Source: Begonia masoniana
Lineage: Eukaryota > Streptophyta > Magnoliopsida > Cucurbitales > Begoniaceae
Length of the DNA: 64,000 nucleotides
Reading direction: 5' to 3'
Assembly: GCA_022432975.1 (NCBI GenBank)
Contig: CM039509.1
Span: 24,335,432 to 24,399,431, forward strand
Shown here: piece by piece, positions 20,965 through 33,188 of the stretch
Position numbering within the stretch: the stretch's first letter is position 1
Layout: the number at the start of each line of letters is the position of its first letter
Notes under the pieces: model-generated
The model's input: only the letters and a program-made list of their open reading frames with translations
What the model was told of the DNA's origin: nothing
Databases searched by the model: none
Translations under genes and position numbers: made by a program

Positions 20965-23960
20965 TGTGACGACCCCGACCTAACGTCGGTGCCGCCACGA
21001 CCTGTGTCATGCGTGCATACCTACATACGTACGTGTTACCCTCGCCCGTTCTCACTTAAATTTTTTTTCTTTTCTTTCATCATTTCTCTTTTCCTTTTCA
21101 TTAATTCATTTTCCTTCATCTTTGTTCATTCGTTCGTCGGAGAACGGACTCGGGCATTTAATCCACATCTATCGACATTTTGGCTAACTTAAAACATACC
21201 CAAAATAACTCCTCTAGGGTCGGGAATCATCAAAAGAGGCTTTAACAAGTTAGACATAATGTTCGTCAACGTTTTACATCATTAAAACGAGCTTAAAACC
21301 ATTTTTCGAAAAAGTGTCGGCTCGGTTTTCGGGTCTTTAAAACCCTCTAAAATACTTGGGGACCGCTCGTAAAATACGTTTAAAAAGTATCGTAAAAGGT
21401 CGGGTCGAATCGTGTTTCGAAAAGTCAAAAATTCGAAAAAAAGTAATTCGGGGTCGCCGCTGTGCGCCTCCCATGCGGCCCGGCCGCGATCGGTCGCGCC
21501 CTGGGCTCGACCGATCAGGCCGGCTCTGGCCATTTTCAACCAAAAACATCCCGGCCACAACCGATCGTGCCCCGGGCCCGATCGGTCGGGCCGGCTCGGG
21601 TTTTTCTCGCCCAAAAACATTTAAAAACGCCCATTTTGACCCTTTTTGACTTTTCTCCATATTTCTTCCCATTTTCCCTAACAAAAAACCTCCAAATCAC
21701 TTGAAAACCTACCCATGCATTCCCGACATCCTCAACGCTACCTCCCGTAAAAATCTTTAAAAATCGACTTAAAATGGAGCGTAAAAACGTATCCGAAAGC
21801 GTACCTAAAATTCACGAAAGCAACCCGCGTGGTTCGTTCTAAAAACCGAACGTTCCACCTAAAATCATCCAAATCAAATACCAAACTCCAATTCTAACTT
21901 AAATCCTCAAACTACCTTCAAAACATCAAAACTCACCCAATCTACAATTTTCATTTCTATTTCACCAAAAATTCATTTAAAAAATCAAAACATTCTATTC
22001 AGTCAATGTTTACTATACGTGGCGGAAACTAATCAAAATATCGATTTACAACATATCCAGATACCAAGCATCCTATTAGGGGTTCTATACAAACATTTAA
22101 AACATCCTCCCCAATAAACCATAGCAACCCAAAATCCCAAAATACATAACCTATGCTCCGTACGGGTTGTGCTCGCATCGACTACGCCGGCCACCCTCAC
22201 GAACATCCTTCGTCAAGCCGTAGGCTCGTCTGGTGGAGGGACATCGTCCTCACCTTGCTCGTAATCACCTACACCATAAAGACACCTATGAGATAAAAAT
22301 CTCAGCAAGTTCTACGTTAATGCATATGCATGGTCATGCGTGCAATGAAAATTGTCCATGTCAGTACATGTCAGTCTATGGTTAACGAGCCCTAAATGCA
22401 GTCAGATGGGTAGGGCACATCAAGCGGGTAGACAGCCCGCACCATCTGAAAGGAGGAAGACCCGCTCACCACGGAACGACAGGTCTGAACCTCACCCGAA
22501 TAACCACCATACGTTGTTTATTAGATACTTACTTAGCACGTGCATGTAATTCTTTCTCTTTGAAACAAATGCGTAAATTCATTTTTTTTTTCATGGCATT
22601 TTGAAAACTGTGATGCATGAACAGTTCAATACATAATATAAACATGCATAACGAGAATACCATCAAACCTCTCACTATATCAAAACATCATAACACGTAT
22701 CCTATAAAACATTCAAACCTAATCTACCCAACCAAAGTAAAGCAATTAAACAAGCAAAACTCCAACAATCCTCAACAACAAATTCCGACATACGATGTAG
22801 GCCAATCGGCCACAGTAAGTCACGAGAACTTACCTGTCGTCCTTAGCACACCGAGCACCGTCCAAAAGCCTTGTCAACCTAAGGCATTTAACAATGTCCT
22901 TTGTTAAAACCGAACCCAAACATTGAAATTTCATAAACTAACGAAACTCCTAACTGAAGGAAATTTACTAAAATTCTAATAAACCTCTATCGGGCATTTC
23001 ATCGAGCAATTTATGCTCACCAATTTCTAAACTCCATTAATGGAGATTTCCTTAAGCTCCATTTCCGATTTTTCAAACAAAACGCTCACATCATCCATTA
23101 TTTTGCCCCACGACGCTAAACAATCGTCAATACGGCAATATTTAACATTTCCTAACATAACCCGGTTATTTTCAACAAAATCCTACAAAACCCTAACGAT
23201 CGAACGAACTAAAAATCGAAGATAAACTTCCCAAAACCGTAGAGCCTTACCTAGGGAGTGTTTTTGGTGAAGCAACACGAAGAAAACGTCAAAGATCGGA
23301 AGGCAACCGTTGAAGTGAATGATGGATCCGTTGAGAAGGGGAGAGCGCCGTTGGAGAGAAAAGAGGGGAAGAAGAGAAAAGCGTGAAGTGTAGGGGAAAT
23401 GGGGCTTTTTGTGATTTTAATTCCATTGGCTTGGCAATTTACGAAATTGCCCTTCGTCTTAAATCTTCGTTTGTCCTATGGTTCGACTATCAAATCGGCT
23501 TCTCCAAAATTTTCTTATTTCTCCAATAGTTCCAACTTATCATTAAGGCTCTAATAAAACTCTCCGTTCGTCAAACGAATTTAATTTGCTATTTCTACGA
23601 CTTAAATCGCCATAAGGTTAAAATCGGAAACTAAGCACTATATCTCGGTTAGACTTCCTTAAATTCTCATAATTCTCTCAAAATTCATATTAATTATGAG
23701 GATCCCGTTACAACTCTTAATTCGCAAAACGGACATATTTCAACTATTTACGAAATTACCCCATATAACGGAAACCGAACACTTGGGCGTTATACTGTCA
23801 ATTTGGATTTCTGAAATTTCCTTATTCTTCTAAAAATCCTCATTAATTACTAGGGCTCTAACGAAACTTCCCGTTCGTAATACGGGCTCAATTTGACATA
23901 TTTACCAAAATAACATTCATATGCGGAAAATTGAAAACCCGGCGAAAACCGGGTGTTACA
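20965..23960 (-). repeat. 3' LTR of element B
   Basis: Element sense begins TGTAACACCCGG and ends GGGGTCGTCACA. A GC-rich stretch near 21455-21600 is rich in GATCGG/CCGATC palindromic motifs. No gene is seen; reading frames over the GC-rich part are compositional. Confidence 0.93.
22269..22833 (-). promoter_or_regulatory. LTR intron-like module, 3' LTR of B
   Basis: Donor ACAG/GTAAGT (22828-22836), hairpin GGCC-GATT-GGCC (22800-22811), second hairpin TGAGAT-TTTT-ATCTCA (22289-22304), acceptor GGTGTAG/GTG (22266-22276); 565 nt. The second hairpin has a different sequence from other families but stays perfectly paired. CCTACATCGTA pairs with TATGGTGTAGG over 11 positions with two G-U pairs. 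Confidence 0.6.
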
Positions 23961-26640
23961 TTCTACCCACCTTAATTGAAATTTTATCCCCAAAATTTGA
24001 CTTAGCTTATAGTCCTTGTTATTATTGTATTTTGTCTTGCGGTCTCATTCTTCAACTTACTAGCGTCCCGTTCCTCTCGAGCCTCTTCCTTCTATCTCTC
24101 CAAAACTTGTATCTCTCTTTAAGAACTCTAATCATATCACACTAAGGGTCAATCTCTATAGTTCTGAACTAAATCTCTTAAACCAAATGACTCAACATTA
24201 GTCTTCTGATCACATCCTTGGTTAGGCATCGCACGTCAATAAACTCCTAAATCTCCATTTTGAACAAACCAACTGCATTAATATGCACAAACCAATTCAC
24301 CTATACGTTGGCTTCTACTTAATCATCCATAAGTTAAACTTCCCTTCCTTTCTGACTTGGTCTTCAATGTTTTCTTCCATCGAAGTCTCACTTAGCCATT
24401 TCACCAGATCACATCTATGCACGAACTTACTAATGTCAATTAGATCGAATACTGTCTAAAATTATTCCAACCTCTGGGCTGTAGCCCAAGCCTCAACATA
24501 ATTTCTTCAACTCCGTCTGCAGTCGGAATGCACACCGATTCCATTCCTACACTAACCTCGTAATCGTGTTCCTTACTCATAATTGGCCTAAACACGTACT
24601 CGTTTACGCATCGAGTCTTACCAAACTTCCTAGGTTTTCAATCAAACGACCTCTAACTGTGTAGTCGACACTTGACGACTCGTGCACGCGTTAGTCTATA
24701 CTTTATCATAAAAACGTTAAGCTCTTTAACTTTTCTAATAATCTTATGTTCGGGTTTTCTCTAGTTACTTCATTAGGCAGTAGCCATACCCAAGTTTCCC
24801 ATCTCCTTTTGAATTTACTAACATCTAAAGGTTTCCGTAACCCTTGGATTGCAAACAAACATTTTTTTAAATTTATCTACGTCCACCGCAGCCAAAATAT
24901 TCATCTACTAATTTCCCGCATTTCCTCCCATGATGATTCCTCCTAAACCATTTCATTAGCATTACACCAAGTCATACTCTCTCTTGGGCAACTCACCAAT
25001 CCCGTTAGTTATTTCAGGGTGGTTTTACAACTAAATTAACGCTGTTATACTTCTCAAATTATAACATCATAATTCCTCAAAGTTTTACTGAGTTCAACTG
25101 GGTGTTAACGTTGCTACCCACTTAAGACTTTTGTTCCACTATAAATAAGACCCTATAACATCACCTATCATTTTAAGCCACTTAATGAGCTCACTTGCTA
25201 TGCCCTTAACTGAGATCTCCATTTCATCTACGTTATGCTTATTGCCTAATTTAAATCTTTATTAACTTTTGGCACAATCAAGTCCCAAGTTGCGTCGTTG
25301 ATATGCTCCAAACTATTCCTTTTTAACCTTAGGTCACCTACATAATCATTGGTCTCAACTTAATTGAAAACTTGTCGTAGATAAGTTTACGCCCTCGATA
25401 TCCATCTCTTCAAATTCCCGAACTTAGCCTGTAAGGTTAATCTTCCTAGTTTTCCGAAACACTAATACCCCTACCTCTGTGCCAGAGCATTTAAGATTCT
25501 AAGTTAGTCCAACTCTTATGTTTTAGCCTCACACTTCTGAGTCGAGCAATATCGCAAGCCTGATATGTCTACTACTCCTTGATTATTCCATTAAGTCCCC
25601 CTTATAGCGCGTCAGTCGAAATCTCTTGCTAATAGGGAATCGTCATTTATTGACTAGTCTTAGCCGACGATGCACATCACTGGGAAATCAGCCGATTCTC
25701 GTAACTCAAGTATTACCGTTTGTATAACCTGGATCATCTATTGTGTCAGAATCTCTTAACCTTTCAATCCCGAATAATTCCCTTACCTTCTCCATCAATA
25801 TCGGTTGATGCGAACACCCCTACGTAATCGCTCAGATCTTACACCTACAATGTTGCATTAAACGCATCCTTATTAAGGTTTACCCTCCTAATTCCAGGAA
25901 CATTGATTTTCCTACTTCCTTCTTGGAGGTAAGTCCCAGGCTGTGATCCTTAGCTTGAACTATATTAACTTTTGGCTCATAACAAAACCTGTTACTTTTA
26001 AGCCCAATAGAATTTTGCAATTTCTTTCCTCGTCATATTAACCTCTAAACATGATTCTAAATTTAAGGCGTTAAACCTTTCTTTGACTAGCCAAAGTGCT
26101 TGGGTTTCTAGAATAGTCCAACCCTTGTCTACGCTTTACTCGTGCCTTAATGCCCTCGAAATTTATCTACGTTGTCATTCCGATTTGATCCCTTTAGTTC
26201 CTTCACGGGCATGGGCTAGTGCGAACACGCCTAAGCTGCGCCTAAACCTTTTGTTTTCAACTCTGTATTAATCAATCACCTTCTCTAACATTCCTAAGTA
26301 AAAGTCACTTCTTCTTCAAACATTATTTTCGTAATACCATTAACCTCACGCGCATCTAAATTATGCTAATCCTCACTAGGTCCTCTATTCACTTAGACGT
26401 ATTATTGTACTATGACAAGGTATTCTTCAATAAGTTTTATATCCAAGCTTCAAATTTCTCCCTAATTGGCCATATTCTAAAACCTAAGGGTTTGTTAATT
26501 AGGGTCCAGTTCTATCTATTTAAATCTTATATTCATAATTCATACCCTTCTAAAGTGTATAACTTCCTATGGTTGAGTCGGGTTAATCCTATTAGCATAT
26601 AACTCTCTTTCTAATAAGCCTTCATCGTTCCAACCACCCC
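23961..26640 (-). other. Non-coding filler of element B
   Basis: About 2.7 kb between the gag-like frame and the 3' LTR where pol would lie. I found no pol motifs in it, and stops are frequent in all frames. Next to the LTR are a polypurine-like AAGGTGGGTAGAA and a weak AATTTTG-GGGA-TAAAATT hairpin (23979-23998). It may be long-decayed pol or captured sequence. Confidence 0.75.
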
Positions 26641-26644
26641 ATTT

Positions 26645-27208
26645 CTATTCTATTATCATTCGTTTCATTAATTGGGGAGCTAAAAGCCTACCTGAAACGT
26701 CCGACGGTAGAGCAGCTTCTTCGTCTCTGTTTAAGGCAAATGATTTTGGTGCAACCTCTTTCTGCTGGTCAGTAATCTTCCTCGGGCAATGTAGGGCATA
26801 GTGGCCCGCTTCTCCGCATCTATAGCATTTGTCCGTACCCAACCTGCAGGCACAATAATGAGGCTTTAAGCATTTTGGGCAAATAGGCTTCTGAGTAGAC
26901 TCATGAGCTTGCTTTCCCTTTTCTAGACAATTCCTTCCTTCGTACGGCCTCTTAACTCCTCTTTGCTGCTTTTCCTCTACCGGGTGCATTTGTAACCCTA
27001 GGAGGAACCTATCCATACCGCGGTTATTGGGGGTAATCACCACATGGGCTCTAGGGCTCTCTCGGTTTATCAACGTCTCGAGTTGGCGAGATAGCCTACT
27101 TATATGTTGTGCATGTCGGTCTAGTTGTTGAGCTTGTTGGGCAATGACACCCCTCAATAGATCTATGGTGTCGTCTTGTTCGTCTCTATCAATCTCTCTA
27201 CGCACCAT
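26645..27208 (-). CDS. Gag-like protein of element B with nucleocapsid but no capsid domain
   Basis: 187 residues from MVRRE at 27208, the position where gag starts in A and C. Residues 10-50 form a Q-rich, probably coiled N-terminal region (HISRLSRQLETLI). The capsid segment with its tryptophan motif is missing; a basic linker (GVKRPYEG) leads directly to CPKC...CRLGTDKCYRCGEAGHYALHC near 115-147, a CCHC zinc knuckle. The frame ends near where the protease would begin. It could bind element RNA but not form a capsid alone, so I infer dependence on Gag from an autonomous relative. The frame is open despite the absence of pol, which may mean selection or chance. Confidence 0.75.
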   Translation of the reverse strand: MVRREIDRDEQDDTIDLLRGVIAQQAQQLDRHAQHISRLSRQLETLINRESPRAHVVITPNNRGMDRFLLGLQMHPVEEKQQRGVKRPYEGRNCLEKGKQAHESTQKPICPKCLKPHYCACRLGTDKCYRCGEAGHYALHCPRKITDQQKEVAPKSFALNRDEEAALPSDVSGRLLAPQLMKRMIIE

Positions 27209-27217
27209 TTTATAAAC

Positions 27218-27278
27218 CTATACATTTAAGACAACAATTCTAAGAAATCAAAACCAAGAAAGCATATAACGTACTTAC
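27218..27278 (-). promoter_or_regulatory. Short leader intron-like segment of B
   Basis: Minus strand AAACT/GTAAGTACG ... AATGTATAG/G, 61 nt, ending shortly before the gag-like ATG, as in A, C, D and E. Confidence 0.5.
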
Positions 27279-27351
27279 AGTTTGAAGAAGTATGTCTGTG
27301 AAGTAGCTTGCGTAGTCGAGCAGTCTGCAGAACCGATTTTAAAACCCGAGA

Positions 27352-27363
27352 GCTTTGATACCA
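27352..27363 (-). promoter_or_regulatory. Primer binding site of B
   Basis: Minus strand TGGTATCAAAGC, an initiator-Met tRNA type site with one change (AAAGC for AGAGC), 5 nt from the LTR. Confidence 0.88.
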
Positions 27364-27862
27364 ACTGTTGTGACGACCCCGACCCCACGTCGGTGCCGCC
27401 ACGACCTGTGTCGTGCATGCATACCTACATACGTACGTGTTACCCTCGCCCGTTCTCACTTAAATTTTTTTTTTCTTTTCTTTCATCATTTCTCTTTTCC
27501 TTTTCATTCATTCATTTTCCTTCATCTTTGTTCATTCGTTCGTCGGAGAACGGACTCAGGCATTTAATCCACATCTATCGACATTTTGGCTAACTTAAAA
27601 CATACCCAAAATAACTCCTCTAGGGTCGGGAATCATCAAAAGAGGCTTTAACAAGTTAGACATAATGTTCGTCAACGTTTTACATCATTAAAACGAGCTT
27701 AAAACCATTTTTCGGAAAAGTGTCTGCTCGGTTTTCGGGTCTTTAAAACCCTCTAAAATACTTGGGGACCGCTCGTAAAATACGTTTAAAAAGTATCGTA
27801 AAAGGTCGGGTCGATTCGTGTTTCGAAAAGTCAAAAATTCGAAAAAAAGTAATTCGGGGTCG

Positions 27863-27938
27863 GAGGGGCGCGCTGGGCGCAGCGCGCTGCGCGCGCGCCC
27901 CTGCGCTGCGCGCCCGCGCGCGCCCCTGCACTGCGCGC
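27863..27938. repeat. 76-bp GCGC-rich block present in only one LTR of B
   Basis: The right LTR has about 76 extra bases of GCGCGC/CTGCGC-type sequence between shared flanks GGGGTCG and GCTGTGCGCC. It accounts for the whole LTR length difference. It is highly self-complementary and internally repetitive. Confidence 0.9.
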
Positions 27939-28748
27939 GCTGTGCGCCTCCCATGCGGCCCGGCCGCGATCGGTCGCGCCCCGGGCCCGACCGATCGGGC
28001 CGGCTCGGGCCATTTTCAACCAAAAACATCCCGGCCACGACCGATCGTGCCCCGGGCCCGATCGGTTGGGCCGGCTCGGGTTTTTCTCGCCCAAAAACAT
28101 TTAAAAACGCCCATTTTGACCCTTTTTGACTTTTCTCCATATTTCTTCCCATTTTCCCTAACAAAATACCTCCAAATCACTTGAAAACCTACCCATGCAT
28201 TCCCGACATCCTCAACGCTACCTCCCGTAAAAATCTTTAAAAACCGACTTAAAACGGAGCGTAAAAACGTATCCGAAAGCGTACCTAAAATTCACGAAAG
28301 CAACCCGCGAGGTTCGTTCTAAAAACCGAACGTTCCACCTAAAATCATCCAAATCAAATACCAAACTTCAATTCTAACTTAAATCCTCAAACTACCTTCA
28401 AAACATCAAAACTCACCCAATCTACAATTTTCATTTCTATTTCACCAAAAATTCATTTAAAACATCAAAACATTCTATTCCGTCAATGTTTACTATACGT
28501 GGCGGAAACTAATCAAAATATCGATTTACAACCTATCCAGATACCAAGCATCCTATTAAGGGTTCTATACAAACATTTAAAACATCCTCCCCCATAAACC
28601 ATAGCAACCCAAAATCCCAAAATACATAACCTTTGCTCCGTACGGGTTGTGCTCGCATCGACTACGCCGGCCACCCTCACGAACATCCTTCGTCAAGCCG
28701 TAGGCTCGTCTGGTGGAGGGACATCGTCCTCACCTTGCTCGTAATCAC

Positions 28749-29313
28749 CTACACCATAAAGACACCTATGAGATAAAAATCTCAGCAAGTTCTACGTTAA
28801 TGCATATGCATGGTCATGCGTGCAATGAAAACCGTCCATGTCAGTACATGTCAGTCTATGGTTAACGAGCCCTAAATGCAGTCAGATGGGTAGGGCACAT
28901 CAAGCGGGTAGACAGCCCGCACCATCTGAAAGGAGGAAGACCCGCTCACCACGGAACGCCAGGTCTGAACCTCACTCGAATAACCACCATACGTTGTTTA
29001 TTAGATACTTACTTAGCACGTGCCTGCAATTCTTTCTCTTTGAAACAAATGCGTAAATTCATTTTTTTTTTCATGGCATTTTGAAAACTGTGATGCATGA
29101 ACAGTTCAATACATAATATAAACATGCATAACGAGAATACCATCAAACCTCTCACTATATCAAAACATCATAACACGTATCCTATAAAACATTCAAACCT
29201 AATCTACCCAACCAAAGTAAAGCAATTAAACAAGCAAAACTCCAACAATCCTCAACAACAAATTCCGACATACGGTGTAGGCCAATCGGCCACAGTAAGT
29301 CACGAGAACTTAC
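28749..29313 (-). promoter_or_regulatory. LTR intron-like module, 5' LTR of B
   Basis: Same layout and length (565 nt) as in the left LTR: donor at 29308-29316, GGCC-GATT-GGCC hairpin, second hairpin TGAGAT-TTTT-ATCTCA near 28769-28784, acceptor GGTGTAG/GTG near 28746-28756. Confidence 0.6.
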
Positions 29314-32300
29314 CTGTCGTCCTTAGCACACCGAGCACCGTCCAAAAGCCGTGTCCACCTAAGGCATTTAACAATGTCCTTTGTTAAAACCGAACCCAAA
29401 CATTGAAATTTCATAAACTAACGAAACTCCTAACTGAAGGAAATTTCCTAAAATTCTAATAAACCTCTCTCGGGCATTTCATCGAGCAATTTATGCTCAC
29501 CAATTTCTAAACTCCATTAATGGAGATTTCCTTAAGCTCCATTTCTGATTTTTCAAACAAAACGCTCACATCATCCATTATTTTGCCCCACGACGCTAAA
29601 CAATCGTCAATACGGTAATATTTAACATTTCCTAACATAACTGGGTTATTTTCAACGAAATCCTACAAAACCCTAACGATCGAACGACCTAAAAATCGAA
29701 GATAAACTTCCCAAAACCGTAGAGCCTTACCTAGGGAGTGTTTTTGGTGAAGCAACACGAAGAAAACGTCAAAGATCGGAAGGCAACCGTTGAAGAGAAT
29801 GATGGATCCGTGGAGAAGAGGAGAGCGCCGTTGGAGAGAAAAGAGGGGAAGAAGAGAAAAACGTGAAGTGTAGGGGAAATGGGGCTTTTTGTGATTTTAA
29901 TTCCATTGGCTTGGCAATTTACGAAATTGCCCTTCGTCTTAAATCTTCGTTTGTCCTATGGTTTGACTATCAAATCGGCTTCTCCAAAATTTTCTTATTT
30001 CTCCAATAGTTCCAACTTATCATTAAGGCTCTAATAAAACTCTCCGTTCGTCAAACGAATTTAATTTGCTATTTCTACGACTTAAATCGCCATAAGGTTA
30101 AAATCGGAAACTACGCACTATATCTCGGTTAGACTTCCTTAAATTCTCATAATTCTCCCAAAATTCATATTAATTATGAGGATCCCGTTACAACTCTTAA
30201 TTCGCAAAACGGACATATTTCAACTATTTACGAAATTACCCCATATAACGGAAACCGAACACTTGGGCGTTATACTGTCAATTTGGATTTCTGAAATTTC
30301 CTTATTCTTCTAAAAATCCTCATTAATTACTAGGGCTCTAACGAAACTTCCCGTTCGTAATACGGGCTCAATTTGACATATTTACCAAAATGCCATTCAT
30401 ATGCGGAAAATTGAAAACCCGGCGAAAATCAGGTGTTACACATACGCTACAACCTTGCCTTCTTGCATCAAAACATAGCCCAAACCAACTTTTGATGCAT
30501 CACAAAATACGCTAAACTTTCCTTCTTCGGTTGGGAGGGTCAATACCGGAGCTGTTGTTAACTTCACCTTCAACGACTGGAAGCTATCCTCACAAGCGTC
30601 GATCCAAGAATACTTATTGTCCTTCTTTGTCAAATTCGTCAGGGTCTTAGCTATCATAGAAAATCCTTTGATGAACTTTCTGTAATAGCCTACCAATCCA
30701 AGGAAATTACGGATTTCACTGGCATTCTTTGGTTGTGGCCAATCCTTTACTGCCTAAATTTTGGTCAGGTCCACTGAAATGCCATTTGCAGAAACTACAT
30801 GACCAAGAAAATTAACCCTGTCCAACAAAAATTCACACTTGGACAATTTGGCATAAAGCTGGTGCTCCTTCAATGTTGTCAAAACTATTCTTAAATGCTC
30901 TGCATGGTCAGATTCTGTCCGTGAGTATATCAGGATATCATCTATGAACACAATCACAAATTTTTCCAAATACTCACAAAACACACGATTCATTAAGTCC
31001 ATAAAGGCTGCAGGTGCATTGGTCAGTCCAAATGACATGACCAAGAATTCGTAGTGTCCATAACGGGTTCTGAAGGTTGTCTTTGGTATATCTCCTTCCT
31101 TAACTTTCAGTTGGTAATAACCCGAACGTAAATCTATTTTTGAAAACACCTTTGCTCCTTACAATTGGTCAAACAAATCATCAATTCGGGGTAAGGGGTA
31201 CTTATTCTTGATTGTCAACTTATTTAGTTCTTTGTAGTCTATGCACATTCTAAGGGAACCATCCTTCTTCTTGACAAATAAGACAGGTGCACCCCAAGGG
31301 GAACTGCTAGGGCGTATAAATCCTTTGTCTACTAATTCCTGTAGTTGGACCTTCAACTCCTTTAGTTCAACAGGTGCCATACGGTAAGGGTTCTTAGATA
31401 CCGGTAATACCTCGGGATATGTATCAATTACAAACTCTATTTCTCTATCAAGTGGTAATCCTGGCATGTCATCCAAAAATGCCTCAGGGAACTCTCTAAC
31501 TACGGGGATATCTTGTAACTCTATCTTATTCTTCACCCGAACATCTATTATGCTAGCTAAGTAACTCTCACAACCATTTTTCAGTAACCGGTAAATTTCT
31601 AGTGAGGATATAATCGGTATTTTGCTTATCTTAGGAATAGCTTGGAAGGAATAATGATCACCATTTGGGGGTCGAAAATCAACCATCCCAGATCTACAAC
31701 TTATTGTGACATAATGCCTAAATAACCAATCCATTCCTAATATCATCTCGTATCCTTTCATGTTAATTACAATCAGTTCTACATATAGTCTCTTACTTCC
31801 TAAGGACACAACATCACCTTTAACAATCTGTTTAGAATGTAGGGACTTCCCTGATGGTAACATAACATCATATGGCCTTTCGGCTGGTAAAAGTTATAAG
31901 TTGTGTTGGCACACAAACAGAGTTGATATAAACTAGTGTGTGGCTCCCGTATCTATAAGTGTGTAAGCAGCAAAACCACAGATCATAATGGTACCTGTTA
32001 TGACTGTATGCTACACGGCTTCCGCATTCTCCATCATTGCATAGACTCTAGGTGCTACCCTTACACGGTTCGGATCTGGCGGCATGGAGCAGTCTCTGAC
32101 TATATGTCCAACCTTGTCACATCTGAAACAACGGCCAGAACGCAACTTGCATTCGCCGGGGTGGTTCTTCTGACAGGTGGGGCATAAGGGTGCAAGAGGC
32201 CTCTTCCTTCTTCCTTGGTCATCATTTTGGTTGAGGGGTCTCTTTATTCCTTGTTGTTGTTGCTGTGGTCCCCTGTTCTGTTGCGGCTGCAAACCTTTGT

Positions 32301-33035
32301 TCTGACGTGGTGGCGGTTGAGTGTCCTTCGTGAGTTTCCTTGGCTGCTCACGCTGTGCATATGCTGTCATTTCTGCCTCTTCCAGCTCCAAGGCCTTAGC
32401 CGTCACTTCACCATAAGGTACATTGTGTATCCTAGCAGTCTTCACTTTCATATACAGACTCGGCTTCAGTCCTTGAACAAATTGGTAAATCTTGTCCTCA
32501 TCATGCTCTATCATACGGGGAGCAAACCGTGATAAGGCATCAACTTTGCATATGTAATCCGTCACAGAGCCAGTTTGTCGCAGATTCATGAACTCCTTCT
32601 TCTTGTTGGCCCGAACAGTCCTATTGAAGTACTTGTCAAAGAAAGCAGTCTTGAACATCTCCCAGGTCATAGCTTCGGCATTGGATCGAGTCCCACCAAT
32701 GCCTTGCACTTAACTCCAAATGAAAGACAGCATTGGTGACCTTATCCCCTTCATCAACCTTTGCATACTTAAACATGTCTTCTATCTTTCGAATCCACTC
32801 CTCAGCATAAATAGGATCTGAAACATGTCCATTAAACACCGGGGGTCGAAGCCGGTGAAAACGCTCACCCCCATGATCATGAGTTGCATTAGTACTGGAG
32901 TTGCCTTGTTCCTCTCTAGCAGTCATCAGTCGTTCGATCTGGTGAGATTGGCGCATGACCAACTCTGTCAACTGAGCAATAGCATTGCTATCCTCATTGG
33001 TCTCTCTCTGCTGACCTCTAACCATTTTGGGATTC

Positions 33036-33098
33036 CTAGACAAATCATTACAGATATATCTTAACTTAATGACATATACTGAAATCATAAATACTTAC
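33036..33098 (-). promoter_or_regulatory. Short leader intron-like segment of C
   Basis: Minus strand CAACT/GTAAGTATTTATG ... GATTTGTCTAG/G, 63 nt, ending 10 nt before the gag ATG at 33025. Confidence 0.55.
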
Positions 33099-33172
33099 AG
33101 TTGTTGGAGTGTGCTCATGTGACAGTCAGTGCTGGAAGGCAGTCTGCAGAATCGGTTTTAGAACCCAGTTTT

Positions 33173-33184
33173 GCTCTGATACCA
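33173..33184 (-). promoter_or_regulatory. Primer binding site of C
   Basis: Minus strand TGGTATCAGAGC, initiator-Met tRNA type, 4 nt from the 5' LTR. Confidence 0.94.
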
Positions 33185-33188
33185 TAAT

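Larger units (their letters stand above)
20965..30440 (-). mobile_element. Element B: non-autonomous gypsy-type element with capsid-less gag
   Basis: LTRs 20965-23960 (2996 bp) and 27369-30440 (3072 bp), internal 23961-27368 (3408 bp). Flanks GATAC (20960-20964) and CATAC (30441-30445) are the TSD, with one later change; the coding context of C supports CATAC as original. LTRs are very similar apart from a 76-bp GC-rich block in the right copy. Primer site, polypurine tract and leader intron-like segment are present, but there is no protease, RT or integrase. Confidence 0.93.
27369..30440 (-). repeat. 5' LTR of element B
   Basis: 3072 bp, nearly identical to the left copy except for scattered single-base changes and the extra GC block. 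The intron-like module is at 28749-29313. In this copy the strand after the first hairpin reads CCTACACCGTA, which pairs with the acceptor TATGGTGTAGG with only one G-U pair. Confidence 0.93.
19133..33025 (-). pseudogene. gag-pol: Gag-Pol of element C, degenerate and split by B
   Basis: Runs from MVRGQQRE at 33025 to the chromodomain-like [14 protein letters not shown] near 19190, matching A throughout. Breaks: a small gag deletion shifts frame near 32690; in-frame stops occur before the protease, at the protease active-site region and in the RT (near 32008, 31935, 31157 and 30752); element B interrupts RNase H (20960-30445); a one-base insertion near 20365 shifts frame before the integrase zinc region. 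The zinc knuckle [25 protein letters not shown] and integrase D, D, E motifs survive. The site of B coincides with the residues YASRQ, and the halves rejoin exactly. Confidence 0.93.

Noticed and set aside
27762..28184. 140-residue frame in the B LTR, and overlapping frames on both strands
   Set aside because: GC-rich sequence lacking stops in several frames; compositional, not conserved as protein.
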